From NCBI GenBank assembly GCA_019671135.1, contig JAHRHY010000003.1:1426001-1490000 (forward strand): a stretch of 64,000 bases of DNA, in the 5' to 3' direction. Numbering within the stretch: position 1 is the stretch's first letter; every line of letters starts with the position of its first letter. This document shows, one piece after another, positions 35,553 through 46,230 of this stretch. The notes under the pieces were generated by a model that saw only the letters and a list, made by a program, of their open reading frames with translations, had not been told where the DNA came from and did not search any database. Source of the DNA: Linnemannia hyalina (taxonomy: Eukaryota > Mortierellomycota > Mortierellomycetes > Mortierellales > Mortierellaceae). A program made the position numbers and the translations under genes.

Positions 35553-37640
35553 TCATTGCTGCAAGAGCCCCTGTCGCCCACGGCTGCTGGTGCTTGTCCT
35601 GGAGGCACCACCAACCGAGAAAGCCTTCTGGTCCTTGGTCGACGTTGCCCGCTTGTAATCCAGCACAGTCTGGACCTCCGCGATCGTGTTGCTGTATGCC
35701 GAAGCCGTCTCGCCTCCGTACAAGAGTCCATACAGGAAATGAACAATCCAACCCGACGACAACGCACTCGCAACCCACGATACAATAAACGCCGCCCAAC
35801 GAGGCTGAATCCAAAAGTATGCAATGTTGATACCAAAGACTCCCAACAGCATCAGGGGGAAGATCACGGTCAGCTCCAGCTTGCGCCTTGACGCCGAGTT
35901 ACCTCTATGCTGCTTGAGCACCAACAGAATCTCCTCAAGGAACTCAACCGTGAACTCCTGATCTTTTCCTTGAATCGCTGTCGTTGCTGATGAATCCCTA
36001 GCACCCAGCGAGACCGACGAGTCCGAAAGACCGAGGGCTGGAGACCGGTTCTGGAAGTGATAGACTGCAGGTTGGATCAAGAACTTTGCATTGACTCCGA
36101 AATGGTCACTGTAGTTTTTGAGGCCAGAGTTGGGTGCTCCAATGCCCGAGATCTGGTCCCGGAAGGCAACCTCGACATGTGTGCAGGTCATCTCCGGGGT
36201 CTCCTTGAAAAACACATAATCGAGTCGCTCTCCGATGGGGTCGTTTGTCAGGTAGTTGAGCCAGACGTGTCCAGCCCAGCTGTTGAGGGGTGTATCGCAG
36301 GTGACGCCCATAATGGCCACTCCTTCCTCTGGAGTCAAGCCTGAGGGGATGGGATTCCTCGGCTCGGGGTGCACCCTGTTCCATGAGTCTGTCAGCCCTC
36401 CTTGCTTCTTCAATAGCTGGATCACCAGACTGTCGGGCGCACTGTTGTAATCTCCAAGCTATTCGTATTCCATCAGAAGAGACTTGTAAGTTTTTTTTTT
36501 TCGAGTGGTAGAAAACAAGCAAAGAAAGCGAGATAAAGGACATCATGCTAAGAAAAGGGGAAGGGGGAGAAAAACGAGCTCGCAAGGCAACGTGCGCGTG
36601 GGGGGTTGCCACTAGTAGGCATGATCGATAGTCATGCAATTGCTTGTTTGTTGTCGTTAAGGTTTCTTCTCCCTCTCTTTTGGACAGGGGCTTGTGCCAC
36701 TCCCTCCTTCCAGGGCCATTCCATCGTATGATAGCAGAGGCATAAACGCCCGGGTGAATGCTTACCGAGATAACATGACGGCCTTGTGAGGTCGCCGCTT
36801 TGACAAGCGAAGCCATCTCCCAGGCCTCGCCAACACGACATCCAAGATAAGAGTCAGGGGTGCCCACGGGGTCGTATCCAGCATGCAACTAAGTATCGTC
36901 AAGCATTGATTGTTCAACAAAGAGAAAAGTAGGCAGTTCGTATCAGCAAAAGCAGGAGTAGATTGATACAATAATATTCAAATTGGCAGACCAGAGAGTA
37001 ATGGACACAAGAACATGCTTCAAAAACTTACATGGGTGTTAAAGACCTCAATCTCGCCACAGGTGGGATGCGCAATCGTCGCACTGACGACACACTTGCC
37101 AACGTACCAGTCGCCATGGAAGAACTTGAAAGGATCGCCATTCAACGCAAAACGACGCATGGAGGTCTCAACGATGGGAAACTTTGAGAGGATGACCAAG
37201 CCAGAAGATCCCAAGGCACCAGAGGCCCAGGTCTTGGTGTAAGGCAGCACATCCTTGACAAGTTCCTTGATTCGGAGATAGTCGTTTTCGACCCAGACCT
37301 CCTGGAGACCGACAATGTCGTATCCGTGAGCTGGATCTCCCAGGTACCGACCAATAGCAGCCAGACGGTCCTCACGATCCTTTGCGATAAACTTCAGTCC
37401 CCTATTTAGTGGAAGAAGGGGCAGAGTGGACGAGTGTCGTTAGCGAGTTGCACACTAGGGTACTGTCTGCACTGTTTTCGGTTGTTGCTGTTGTTGTTGT
37501 TGTTGCCGCTGTGGTCGTCCTTTAGTAAAGGTGCTGGTGGTAGCTGTGCTTATGGTTACGGCGGAAAGAATGAGAGTGAAGAGGACCTGGACGTACCAGC
37601 AGTTGAGAGTGAGAACCGAGAGAGGTGTACCGTTGGACAT
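35553..37640 (-). CDS. ISC1: inositol phosphosphingolipid phospholipase C (neutral sphingomyelinase family)
   Basis: Four exons on the minus strand (37597-37640, 37032-37401, 36766-36888, 35553-36458) give 480 aa, close to yeast Isc1 (477). The enzyme hydrolyses inositol phosphosphingolipids to ceramide at membranes and needs Mg2+. DNase I-type catalytic residues are visible: N13 in LTLNCWG, E49 in GLQEVWVE, N184 in GDYNSAP, and the closing D297-H298 in YSDHFGV. Two C-terminal hydrophobic segments (LTVIFPLMLLGVFGINIAYF and AAFIVSWVASALSSGWIVHF, about residues 385-440) are the expected membrane anchors. It shares orientation with the kinase gene upstream. The third intron (36459-36765) is the longest at 307 nt. 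Confidence 0.93.
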
Positions 37641-38011
37641 TGTGTTTTACTGTTGTCGGTGGGGGGGAAGGAAGAAAGGAAGGAAGGGAGGTAGGTAAGT
37701 GAGGGCGGAAAGGAAAGAGCAGGAGTAGCGATGAAGTCTGCGACGGTGTCGATGATGAAGAAGGATTGATGAGAAGTATGAAAGTGAAAACGAAGAAAGA
37801 AGAGGTGAGTGCGAAAAAAAATAATCATAATTAGAGTGTGCGAAAAGGGATTTTTATTTTTCCACAGGTGTCAGATCGGAGAGAAAAAAGAGACGGCAAC
37901 TCAACTGCCGGTCCCTCAAACATCCTTCCTGGCACCTCCGTCGTCATCGTCATCGCTGTCACCACGACCGCCACCTTCATCAAGCTTGGCCACCACCCCC
38001 CCACTCTCCTT
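37641..38011. other. intergenic region between ISC1 and the kinase gene
   Basis: This 371-base gap holds the ISC1 promoter and the 3' flank of the kinase gene (both minus strand). A purine-rich GGAAGG tract lies at 37666-37695. No gene is seen. Confidence 0.4.
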
Positions 38012-41000
38012 CTACGACCCTCCCCGACGCAACCGGTCAAGTTCCCGCTTCAACGCCTCGTTCTCCCTCCGCAGACTCTCGTTTTCACGCACTGCAACCT
38101 GAAGCTGTCTATCCAACGTGAAATGCATCGGGCTGTGCTCCTGTCGGTGGATTGATCCACTGTTGACAGGCCCTCCTTCCTGTACTCCTCCTGTCCTTGG
38201 ACCAGGCTTCAGTCCTAGTCCCGCAGACAGCTCATTCAGCACAACCCGCTGTTGTTCATTCTGGCGATAGAGAGTGTCCAGATGGCTGTGAACCGATTGA
38301 GCGCTCAATGCCTCCAGGAGCGCTGGCTGCTGTCCCCGCAAGACTGATCCCGTCGGCGAAGTCGTTGGAGTCGAATGAGAAGACCCAAAAGTATCTATCA
38401 TGACAAACAAAATTAGTCAGTTAACACGTTCGTCTTGTTTCTGATGATGCTGTTCTTCTTTTCAATGGTTGATGTATACCCGCAGGGTGGTCCACGTTGG
38501 GTTTGCTGCTCCCTTCAACGTTGGACACCTGGAACCGACTCCGCTTGCTCTGCGAAGCACTGGGTGTGCCTGTGGCCGAGACGGCGGTACCGAGAAGACC
38601 TGCTTCCTGTGGGGATGGAGTTGTTGTTTCTATACTGAATCGAGATACCCTCGAGTTGTCCCTTGACAGACCAGTGTCGCCCGCAACCCTTGACTGTGAG
38701 GATTCCCTCGATAGAGAGGTGCCATGACTAGGCGAACCCGCGCCTGGGCCGCTGCTACTTGATGGTGCCACCGATCCTGATGCCCCATGCGTGTGATGTA
38801 TCTCAAAGCGAGACTTTCTCTCTAGACAGACAGAATTCATGATCATCAAACATGCGCACACAAAACATGAGAGTGGTCAAGAGATGGTCAAAGAGAGGAG
38901 TGAGAGAGGAGGAAAAAAAGGCATGTTTTTAGCAAGAGTTTGTCTACTATTAAAGTTGTCGCACGGCCATCCATTGTTATCTGTTTCTTCTTTCATTTTT
39001 TTTTACGCCATCATCGTCAGATCCTCTTGGCGCTCCTCTTCGCCGTATGTATTGTCTTTTTTTTCTTTCTTTTTTTCGCCTGCAATGTTGTCGTCTTTCC
39101 TCAAGCTCGTCGTCTTCATATCATCCCACCATCGTACTCGTCGTCTTCATCGTCCTTGTTCTCATCGTCTTCATCGTCCTCGTTCTCATCGTCATCATCG
39201 CAATCCACATCCTCATCCTCATCTTCGTCGTCTTTGTCGTCGTCGTCTACACGTTTCACATCTACTGCTGTGTCGATTGGTTGCCGGTACCTGGGAGGGG
39301 TCCATGCTCTGACGCGCCTACAATACGAACACCTTCCGGATGGCCCTCAACAGGTGACGAAGTGAGGCTTCGAGAAGGCGAGTGCAACAGATCGCTAGGC
39401 ATCGTCTTGATGCTGGATGGGACAGGAGATGACGAGACTGATGTGTCCTTGACGCTGAATCGGCCCTTCTTCACCTCCGGCAGTCCTCCCGCCTCGGTTC
39501 CATGAGGAGTGACTCCCAATCCCTGAAGATTCTGTCCAGACTGGATCGACAACGAAGACATGTTGTGACTCAACCCAGCCTGTGGCGATAGATGAGCTTC
39601 GGTAGTCGGGTGGAGTGCTGGTGAAGCCGTAGTGCTGCTGTCTTCGACCACAAATCGCGACTTTTTGACCGGTTTGTCTCCTGTGTGACCGGACAATGGC
39701 GTGGTGCCCTGAGAGAAAGGTGCTTCGTCAGGCAAAGAGTCGAGTGTGCGAGCCGTCTCGGCGGTTGGTGTCATCGCAGTTCCGGTCGAATGTGCCGACT
39801 CTGTTGTTGTGGTCGAACCTGGGCGATCTGGACGCTCAAAGGTAACCGTGCGTGGGCGACGAACTTCCTCCGAGTCTGCTGCATCATCGCCATCAAAGTT
39901 CCAAGAGATTCCCTTTTCGATAACAATCGGCTTCTGAACTTGCCCTATTGATTCAAAGCCACGGGCGCAGTCATAATTAGCTTCCAATCGATGGTGACAC
40001 GAAACGCCATTGTACACAGGAGGTATAGTAGTCCTTACGTTTGTGGGGTCTTTGCTCGATAGGCGGGAGGTTGTGCAACAGGCCTGACACCAAGTATGCC
40101 TTCTTCTTGGCCTGCTTGAAGAACGAGTGGTTCAAGAGCTTCTCTGCGGTAGGTCTACACATTCAAATGGCACAAAAGAAAGTATCATTACCGGTTGGAA
40201 TGATATCCTCACGACAAGCAATGGCCATTTTCTAAAGTTTACCTTCTGGTAGGATCCTTCTGCAAGCAAGAGTCGATCATCTCCTTGAGCAACTTGGAGT
40301 AGCGGTGCTTGGTCGAATCCCTGTCCAGTGTTGGAGGGTCGTTCGACAGAGTCAACATCAAGACCTATAAAGCCATATATTCAATAGCTATTAGCGTCAG
40401 TAGTAGTGCCAGTGTGAGAGGACCCAACACAATCAATATGATGGTGCTGCGACGATATATTACCTTGATAGGAGGATACTTTGCAAAGGGGGCATGGCCA
40501 GTCGCAAGTTCAATGGCGGTAATACCAAAACTCCAGATGTCCGCCTTGTAGTCGTAGCCGGCCTGCTCCATGACCTCTGGCGCCATCCAGCAAGGTGTGC
40601 CGACAAACGTCTTTCTTTGACCACGTCGGTCGCCATTCTCCATGAGCGAAGATGAAACGCCAAAGTCAGCCAAAAGAACAGATCCATCATCGTCCACAAG
40701 CAAATTGCCTGCCTTCACATCTCTAATATAACAAGATACCAGATGGCCCAAAAGCAGAAAGAAGTTAGAGGGAGATAAACGTCGCTCATCTGGTAATTTG
40801 GAAATGATGCGCGTCTGCCTTTGATCTGCTGTGGCTGAATGCTCCTTGATTCCGCAGTGGGCGCATTTAGCCCAAACGGCTGACGAGATTGATTATGAAG
40901 TGTGAAAAAAAAATATCGTTTGTAGCTGTGTCCCGAACTCTCATGCCTCCAGATCCCGAGATGTACTTGCCTATGAATGTGTCCGTTCTTGTGAAGATAA

Positions 41001-42246
41001 TCCAATCCTTGCAAGGCCTGCTTGAGAATGGTTGCTATTGCGACCTCTTCAAAACCGTCAGGGTAGGCAGTCTTCATGATGTCAAGGCATGATCCTAATG
41101 GTCATCAATGGGTCAGCGGCGGAAAGTGGTGTTAGGCAAGGAAGAGTAAGAGTGGACTGACGGCTGAATTCAATTTGCGCGCTAACCGTATTGAGAAACA
41201 GAGTGATCATTGACATGTTGACATGGTGATCCGACTTACCGGCAGAAAGGTAGGGCGTGACAATGTACAGCTTACTGTCGGTCACAAAGGCTCCGTTGAC
41301 ACGCAAGACGTTGGGGTGCTTGCACAACGCCATGACCTGGGTCTCCCTCCGAAGCTCGTCAATCTGGTTGCGTTCAAACATATCGAGGTCGATGACCTTG
41401 ATGGCAACCCTCCTGTTGAATGGCTTGTAGTACGCATTGTAGACGACGGCCGAAGACCCATAGCCTGTTCACAAACGAAAAAAAAGGTCATGTTAGTAAC
41501 CCTTTTCTATTACTTCTTTCTTTCTCTCTGTCTTGGATTAAAAAGAAAAGAAAAACTTCTCGACTTTTACCGATAGGAAGGCGGATGTCGTAATCCTCTG
41601 GGTTGCTTGAAAATGAATCGTCCGAAAGGTTCAACGAGGATGAGGTCATGCTCCCGATATGCGACGCTAAGTAAGAACTCGACGTGCTATGGACGCTCGT
41701 CGGCCGCTTAATCGACCCGGTTGAGGCCATGCGTTCCATGAGACCGTTCACTCCTGGCTTTCTAGTCAACGAAGCGGAAGATGGAGTGATGGGGGCGGAG
41801 GGTAAGGGGGATGGTCGATTCGACGAGAGTGGAGTTGAATGAGCGAGCACTTGCGCCTGCTGCTGCTGCTGCAGCTGCAGCTGTTGTTGTTGCAGTAGAC
41901 GTGCTTGCTCCTTAGCTTGGTGCTGTTGTAGTTGTTGTTCCTGTAGCCGCCGTGCGTCTTCCTCTGTCTGACGCTGAAACTGCTCTTTTTGTTGTCGCTG
42001 TGTTTCTTGTTGTTGATGAAGCTCAGCCTGTTGTTGCTGTTCAAGTTGGAGACGTTGTAGGTGTTCAAATGAAGGCTCTTGTTGTTGCTGCTGCTGAAGC
42101 TCCAGTTGTTGCTGTTGCTGCACATAGTCTGGTGGAGTAGTGGGGGGTTGTGGGGGCATATCTTGAGCTGTATCATTTGGTGGCGGTTGTTGATGCTGTT
42201 GAGTGCTGGTAGCACCACTGGATGGGCTCAAAGGGTGATCTGCCAT
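38012..42246 (-). CDS. OSR1/SPAK (Fray)-type Ser/Thr kinase with five RFx[V/I] motifs
   Basis: Nine exons keep phase and give 966 aa: 41571-42246, 41240-41464, 40971-41094, 40464-40722, 40243-40364, 40039-40154, 39291-39944, 38480-38821, 38012-38394. Residues 1-210 are Gln-rich with a long coiled coil. The kinase domain (about 220-495) is complete: GYGSSAVVY (226-234), VAIK248, E266, H341-R-D343, D361FG, T-loop [42 protein letters not shown] and [16 protein letters not shown] mark the OSR1/SPAK/Fray group of germinal-centre kinases, which act in cell-volume and ion control downstream of WNK kinases in animals. The tail (about 500-966) is disordered. It has RFVV (604), RFSV (669), RFEI (730), RFSI (786) and RFQV (821), then a short C-terminal coiled coil ([19 protein letters not shown]). 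I see no CCT/PF2 domain. Intron 3 appears to use a GC donor. Confidence 0.92.
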
Positions 42247-42862
42247 GCTCGCCTTCTTTCACTTTTTTTTTTTGAGCAATGAGTGATCTGGGCGTAGACG
42301 ATGGTCCTCCCACGGTAGAATGTATTTATGTAAGCTGTGACAGTATGTGCGTTTGAATGGGAGGGGGAGGGGGGGAGAGAATGGGAGAGAGGGAAGTGAT
42401 GGGATGTTCAAACTCACTAGTTGGGGATGTGTGTGTAAAGATGCACTCGTTTTATCTTCGTTCTTCTTTCGGTGCCGTGGTGATAGAGCGGAAGGTTGAC
42501 GACAAACGAACGGAGGAATAAAGAGGTGAACAAACAGAAGTTACAGAAACGGAGAAGCGCGTTGAAGGTGTGAGAGAGTGCGACAAGTTTTTTTCCTATC
42601 AAAGAGGCTTGGGCCGTGACTGCCAACATCACTTCTGAGCTGGGCCTTTGGTTCACGACAGAAACACGTTGCAACAGCAAAGACAAAGAGCGAGGAAAAA
42701 GAGTAGCACTTGATAGGTCTGCAAGAGGAAAAGAAGACTGTATTACTGGGGGATATTGCTGGAGCTAAATGGCATGGCGTTGACTATTGCAATCAGTCAG
42801 CTTCCTATAGTCCATCCTGTAGTCCATCCTGTAGAGAAAACAGCGTGGTTTGGCGGCGCAAT
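42247..42862. other. intergenic region between kinase and roadblock genes
   Basis: This is the promoter of the kinase gene and 3' flank of the roadblock gene. A small direct repeat TAGTCCATCCTG occurs twice at about 42808-42833. No gene is seen. Confidence 0.4.
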
Positions 42863-43532
42863 TCACAAACTATCAGGGGTCTGAATCACAACCATCAAGT
42901 ACTCGCCCTCTATTAAGCATAAAAAATGGAGGAATTGTGTATGTGTTAGTACGCAACTCGTATTGTTATATGGACATTGGCCATGAGGCAACAGGAAGAC
43001 GACCGTTGTCCCTTACCTGGGCAAATCATAATCTCGTGTTTCTTGGTCCTTATCCTCATAAACGTCAATTCATTCTATTGCATGTGAAACAGCGGCAAGG
43101 TAAAGCATCAAGGCAGGACTGGTTAGAATATCGCCCTGAAAGACTGCACTCTCACTTCATGGTCACTTTTCAAGTGTCGCTGAAAGTAGGCAAGAAAGCC
43201 CGAGCTCAAGACTGATAACTTGCTTGTGAATCCAACTGGGCGACGGATTGTCTTGCGGTGCGAATAAGGTCTGACATCAGGGTTGCATACTGCTTGCCAA
43301 GCGAGGCCTCCAAGGTCGACCTAATCATCAGGCCGAGTTGGTTGACCACTACGACTCCCTGGACATTCTTCTTCGATGAGAGTCGGCGGATGGTTTCTTC
43401 TACTTCAGACTGTGCACATCAGGAACCGCATCTTAGGTGTCAGTATAAAAGAATAAAAGTGCTCCCGTGCAGCGCGCATGAGTGTTGACGAATAGGAGGG
43501 ATGCTGAGTCGAGTCATGTCTGTCAGTACCAT
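42863..43532 (-). CDS. dynein light chain roadblock (DYNLRB)
   Basis: Four small exons on the minus strand (43530-43532, 43224-43409, 43017-43074, 42863-42909) give 97 aa, matching the usual 96 aa of this cytoplasmic dynein light chain, which dimerises on the dynein intermediate chain. Exon 2 encodes SEVEETIRRLSSKKNVQGVVV through LGKQYATLMSDLIRTARQSV. Exon 3 encodes NELTFMRIRTKKHEIMICP and exon 4 EGEYLMVVIQTPDSL. All parts align in order with animal roadblock. Because the exons are short, the gene does not appear as one open frame. Exon 2 ends CAA|GCAAGT, so intron 2 is a GC-AG intron; the nearby GT donor breaks the frame. The ATG-only first exon is the weakest part: it uses ATG|GTACTG at 43530, joined 120 bases downstream. 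Confidence 0.88.
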
Positions 43533-43751
43533 GGCTGTGGTTGAGGAACAAAAAAGGTTTGAATGGTTTGCATGCAAAATTGCACGAGTTGAAGAAAAAA
43601 AAAAAAAAAGAGTCGAGGGAAAGCGCGTCACGAGGACTCTTTATTCAAGCCAAGAAGGGATAAGTGAGTGAGTGAGGGAGTTTGTTACAGAGGGGGAAGG
43701 GGATAAGAAAAAAAAAACTGAGCTAATGATGTGCGACGACGACGATACCGC

Positions 43752-45796
43752 CTATTGCATGGCGTTGGGGTCAAAGTTGAACCCGCCCTGAGGAACGCCT
43801 CCAGCCTGGAAGGCAAAGGCTCCAGTCTGGGAATCGACCTGGGGTGCCAGCTCGGGGTCCTCGTCATCCTCCTCAGTGAAGTAGGTGTCGATAATCGTGA
43901 AGGCCTTCTTGTAGATGTCGAGGTTGTCGTGTGCCTGCAACTGATGGATCTTCTCCATACCACCACAATCCTCAATATAGAGACTGTATTGGTTGACACC
44001 GTTAGTCTGCTCCTTGTCCATCTCGCCAACCTTCAAGAGGTTCTCCAAACCATCCAGAGCAACCTGGATGATCTTATTGTCCATGCAAATCAAGATATCG
44101 CAAAGGGGCTTGATGCATCCCTGGGTAACAAGGTATCTGATTTGGTCGGGTTTGTTCAATCCTCCAGAGGTGGCGTTGGAGATGGCCCAGCAGGCCTCCT
44201 TCTTGGTCTTGAAGTCGGCGTTCTGGAGAATGTTGATCAGAGGGGGGATGATGTTGGCGTCAATGACATCCTGAATCTGAACGCAGGTTCCTGCGGTAAC
44301 GTTGGAGATGGTCCAGCAAGCCTCCTTGCGAATGTTGTCCTTGGGGCTGGAGAGAAGGGCCAACAAGGCCTGGAGGGCGCCGCAGTTAACGACAACCTGA
44401 GTCTGAATATCGTCACCTGTGACAATGTTTCCGACCGAACGAAGAGCGGGAGTCTGAACGGAGGGCAAGTGGTGCATCAGCAACTCGACAAGACGACGGC
44501 AGACACCAGACTCGATAACAGCCTGGATCTTCTCGTTCGAGCCGTCAGAGAGGTAGGACATGGCCCAGCAGGCGTCAATCAAGACCTCATCATCGCTCGA
44601 GTGAATCAACTTGGCAAGGACGCTCAAAGCGGGCGAAATCTATAAATTACAGGAAAAAAGATTATTAGGACTCCAGAATTAAGAACGATTATATTGGTTA
44701 TGCCATCAATGCGGACAATTGTTTTTTCATGCTTACCAACTCCCAGTCTGGTGGGGGGTTCTTGCCACGGCAAAAGTTGGAAAGAGTCCATGTGGCGTTT
44801 CTGAGCATCGACAGCTTGTTATTCTCGTGGAGAAGGGCGAGGAGAGGAGCCAAGGCATTCTCGCTCAAGACAATGTCACGGCAGCGGGGGCTGTCTCCAG
44901 CAATGTTTCCAAGAGCCCAAACAGCCTATTAATGACAGTGAAACAAAACGAAACGTCAGATTATAGCTGCGTAAAAGCTGAGTAGATACAAAAAGAGAAG
45001 CAGGGTAGTCAGCATCGTGCTTTACCTGCTCCTTGACATCAGCGACAGGGCTGCTCAACAGCTCGACAAAGTAAGGGACAGCGCCTGCCTCAATAACGTA
45101 TTGTGTTTGGAACGAAGATCCGGAAGCAATGTTGGTCAGCGCCCAGGCAGCCTCAAACTATTCAAGGAAAGGACGAGAAGTGTGAGTGATATTGACGGAA
45201 GTAATTAATTGACACATTGCCATCATTTCGAATCAGTAAAGACAGGCTTTATACCTGAACGGAGGGGTGGGGAGAGCGCAGGAACTCGACAAACTTGGGG
45301 ACGACACCGCAGCGGATGACCTCGTCAATAGGGGGGTTGCGCTCCTTGGAGAGGAGCTTGCGGAACTGTGTGGTGGCGCCAAGCTGGTCGTCAACGTTGT
45401 CAGACATGACTCCTTGAATCATAGCAGGGAGCTGCTCATGGAACTACAGATAACAAAAGGCGAAAAAAAACAATAGAAAAAATTAACTTTTCGTGTGCAG
45501 TAGTCAATATGGTTCGACGCTGCCGGTTTACCGGGCTGGTGATGAGCTAGAAGGAGTTTTTTTTTTCTTCATTTGTGCAGGTTGTTTACCTGTTGGCTGG
45601 CAGCAGAAATGCCCTCGTCCTCAGACTCCTCGGACTCTGCGGCGATGGCGAGGTTACGGCGCTTGGAGAGGTTCTCCTCGCGCTTCTGCTTACGAAGCTC
45701 GACATTGAGCTCGTTGCGGTTGCGACGAAGCTCCTCGGGCTTGAATGCATTCTTGGCCTTGAAGTTCTGGGATCTGTGTTCAGGGATTCGTTCCAT
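43752..45796 (-). CDS. SRP1: importin subunit alpha (karyopherin alpha)
   Basis: Five exons on the minus strand (45590-45796, 45255-45443, 45026-45157, 44737-44925, 43752-44639) give 534 aa, the usual family length. Importin alpha binds classical nuclear localisation signals and links cargo to importin beta. The N-terminal importin-beta-binding domain is basic ([21 protein letters not shown]). Armadillo repeats follow with the conserved Trp/Asn NLS-binding ladder: [73 protein letters not shown]. The acidic C-terminus ([13 protein letters not shown]) is the CAS-binding region. It shares a 434-base divergent promoter with the RAB3GAP2 N-domain gene. Confidence 0.96.
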
Positions 45797-46230
45797 GATA
45801 GCGATGGGGTGTGTGTGTGTTGATTGTGTGGAGGGAAGAGTGGTAGGATGGGCAGAAACAAAGGAAAGAAAAAAGGTTGCAGCAGGTGAGTGCAGGCGTC
45901 TTGTTTGCTGCTGCTGTTAATTTTTTCTTCAAAGTTCTCACCCAAATGTGACTGCATCTGATTCTTCCATCGCGCGCGCCGCCGTTTGCACCTGCACCTG
46001 TTCTCTCTGACACCTGCACACCTGCCAACAGGTCTTTTTCAACCGTGCCTGCGTGCTCTTTCTGCTGCTGCTGCTCTCATTGTCCTCCGCCGAAAAAAAA
46101 CAAAGAAAGGAGATCCCCTCCCGCCACACTCGCACATCACTTTCCAACACAAGTACCGCAACAACAACAACAACAACAACAATACGACCACTCAATAAAG
46201 ACACACTTCCTCCCACCCGTTTCCCCCCTT
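45797..46230. promoter_or_regulatory. divergent promoter region, importin alpha / RAB3GAP2-like
   Basis: This 434-base region separates two divergent genes. It contains a TGTGTGTGT stretch near 45812, CACCTG-type repeats at 45985-46030, CTGCTGCTGCTG near 46060 and an AACAACAAC repeat at 46160-46180. No gene is supported, although frames run open on the plus strand before the chosen ATG at 46231. Confidence 0.4.

Noticed and set aside
39047..39505. Plus-strand Val/Ile-rich frame across the kinase gene
   Set aside because: Antisense of the TCGTC repeat intron and exon 7 of the kinase; no protein family fits.
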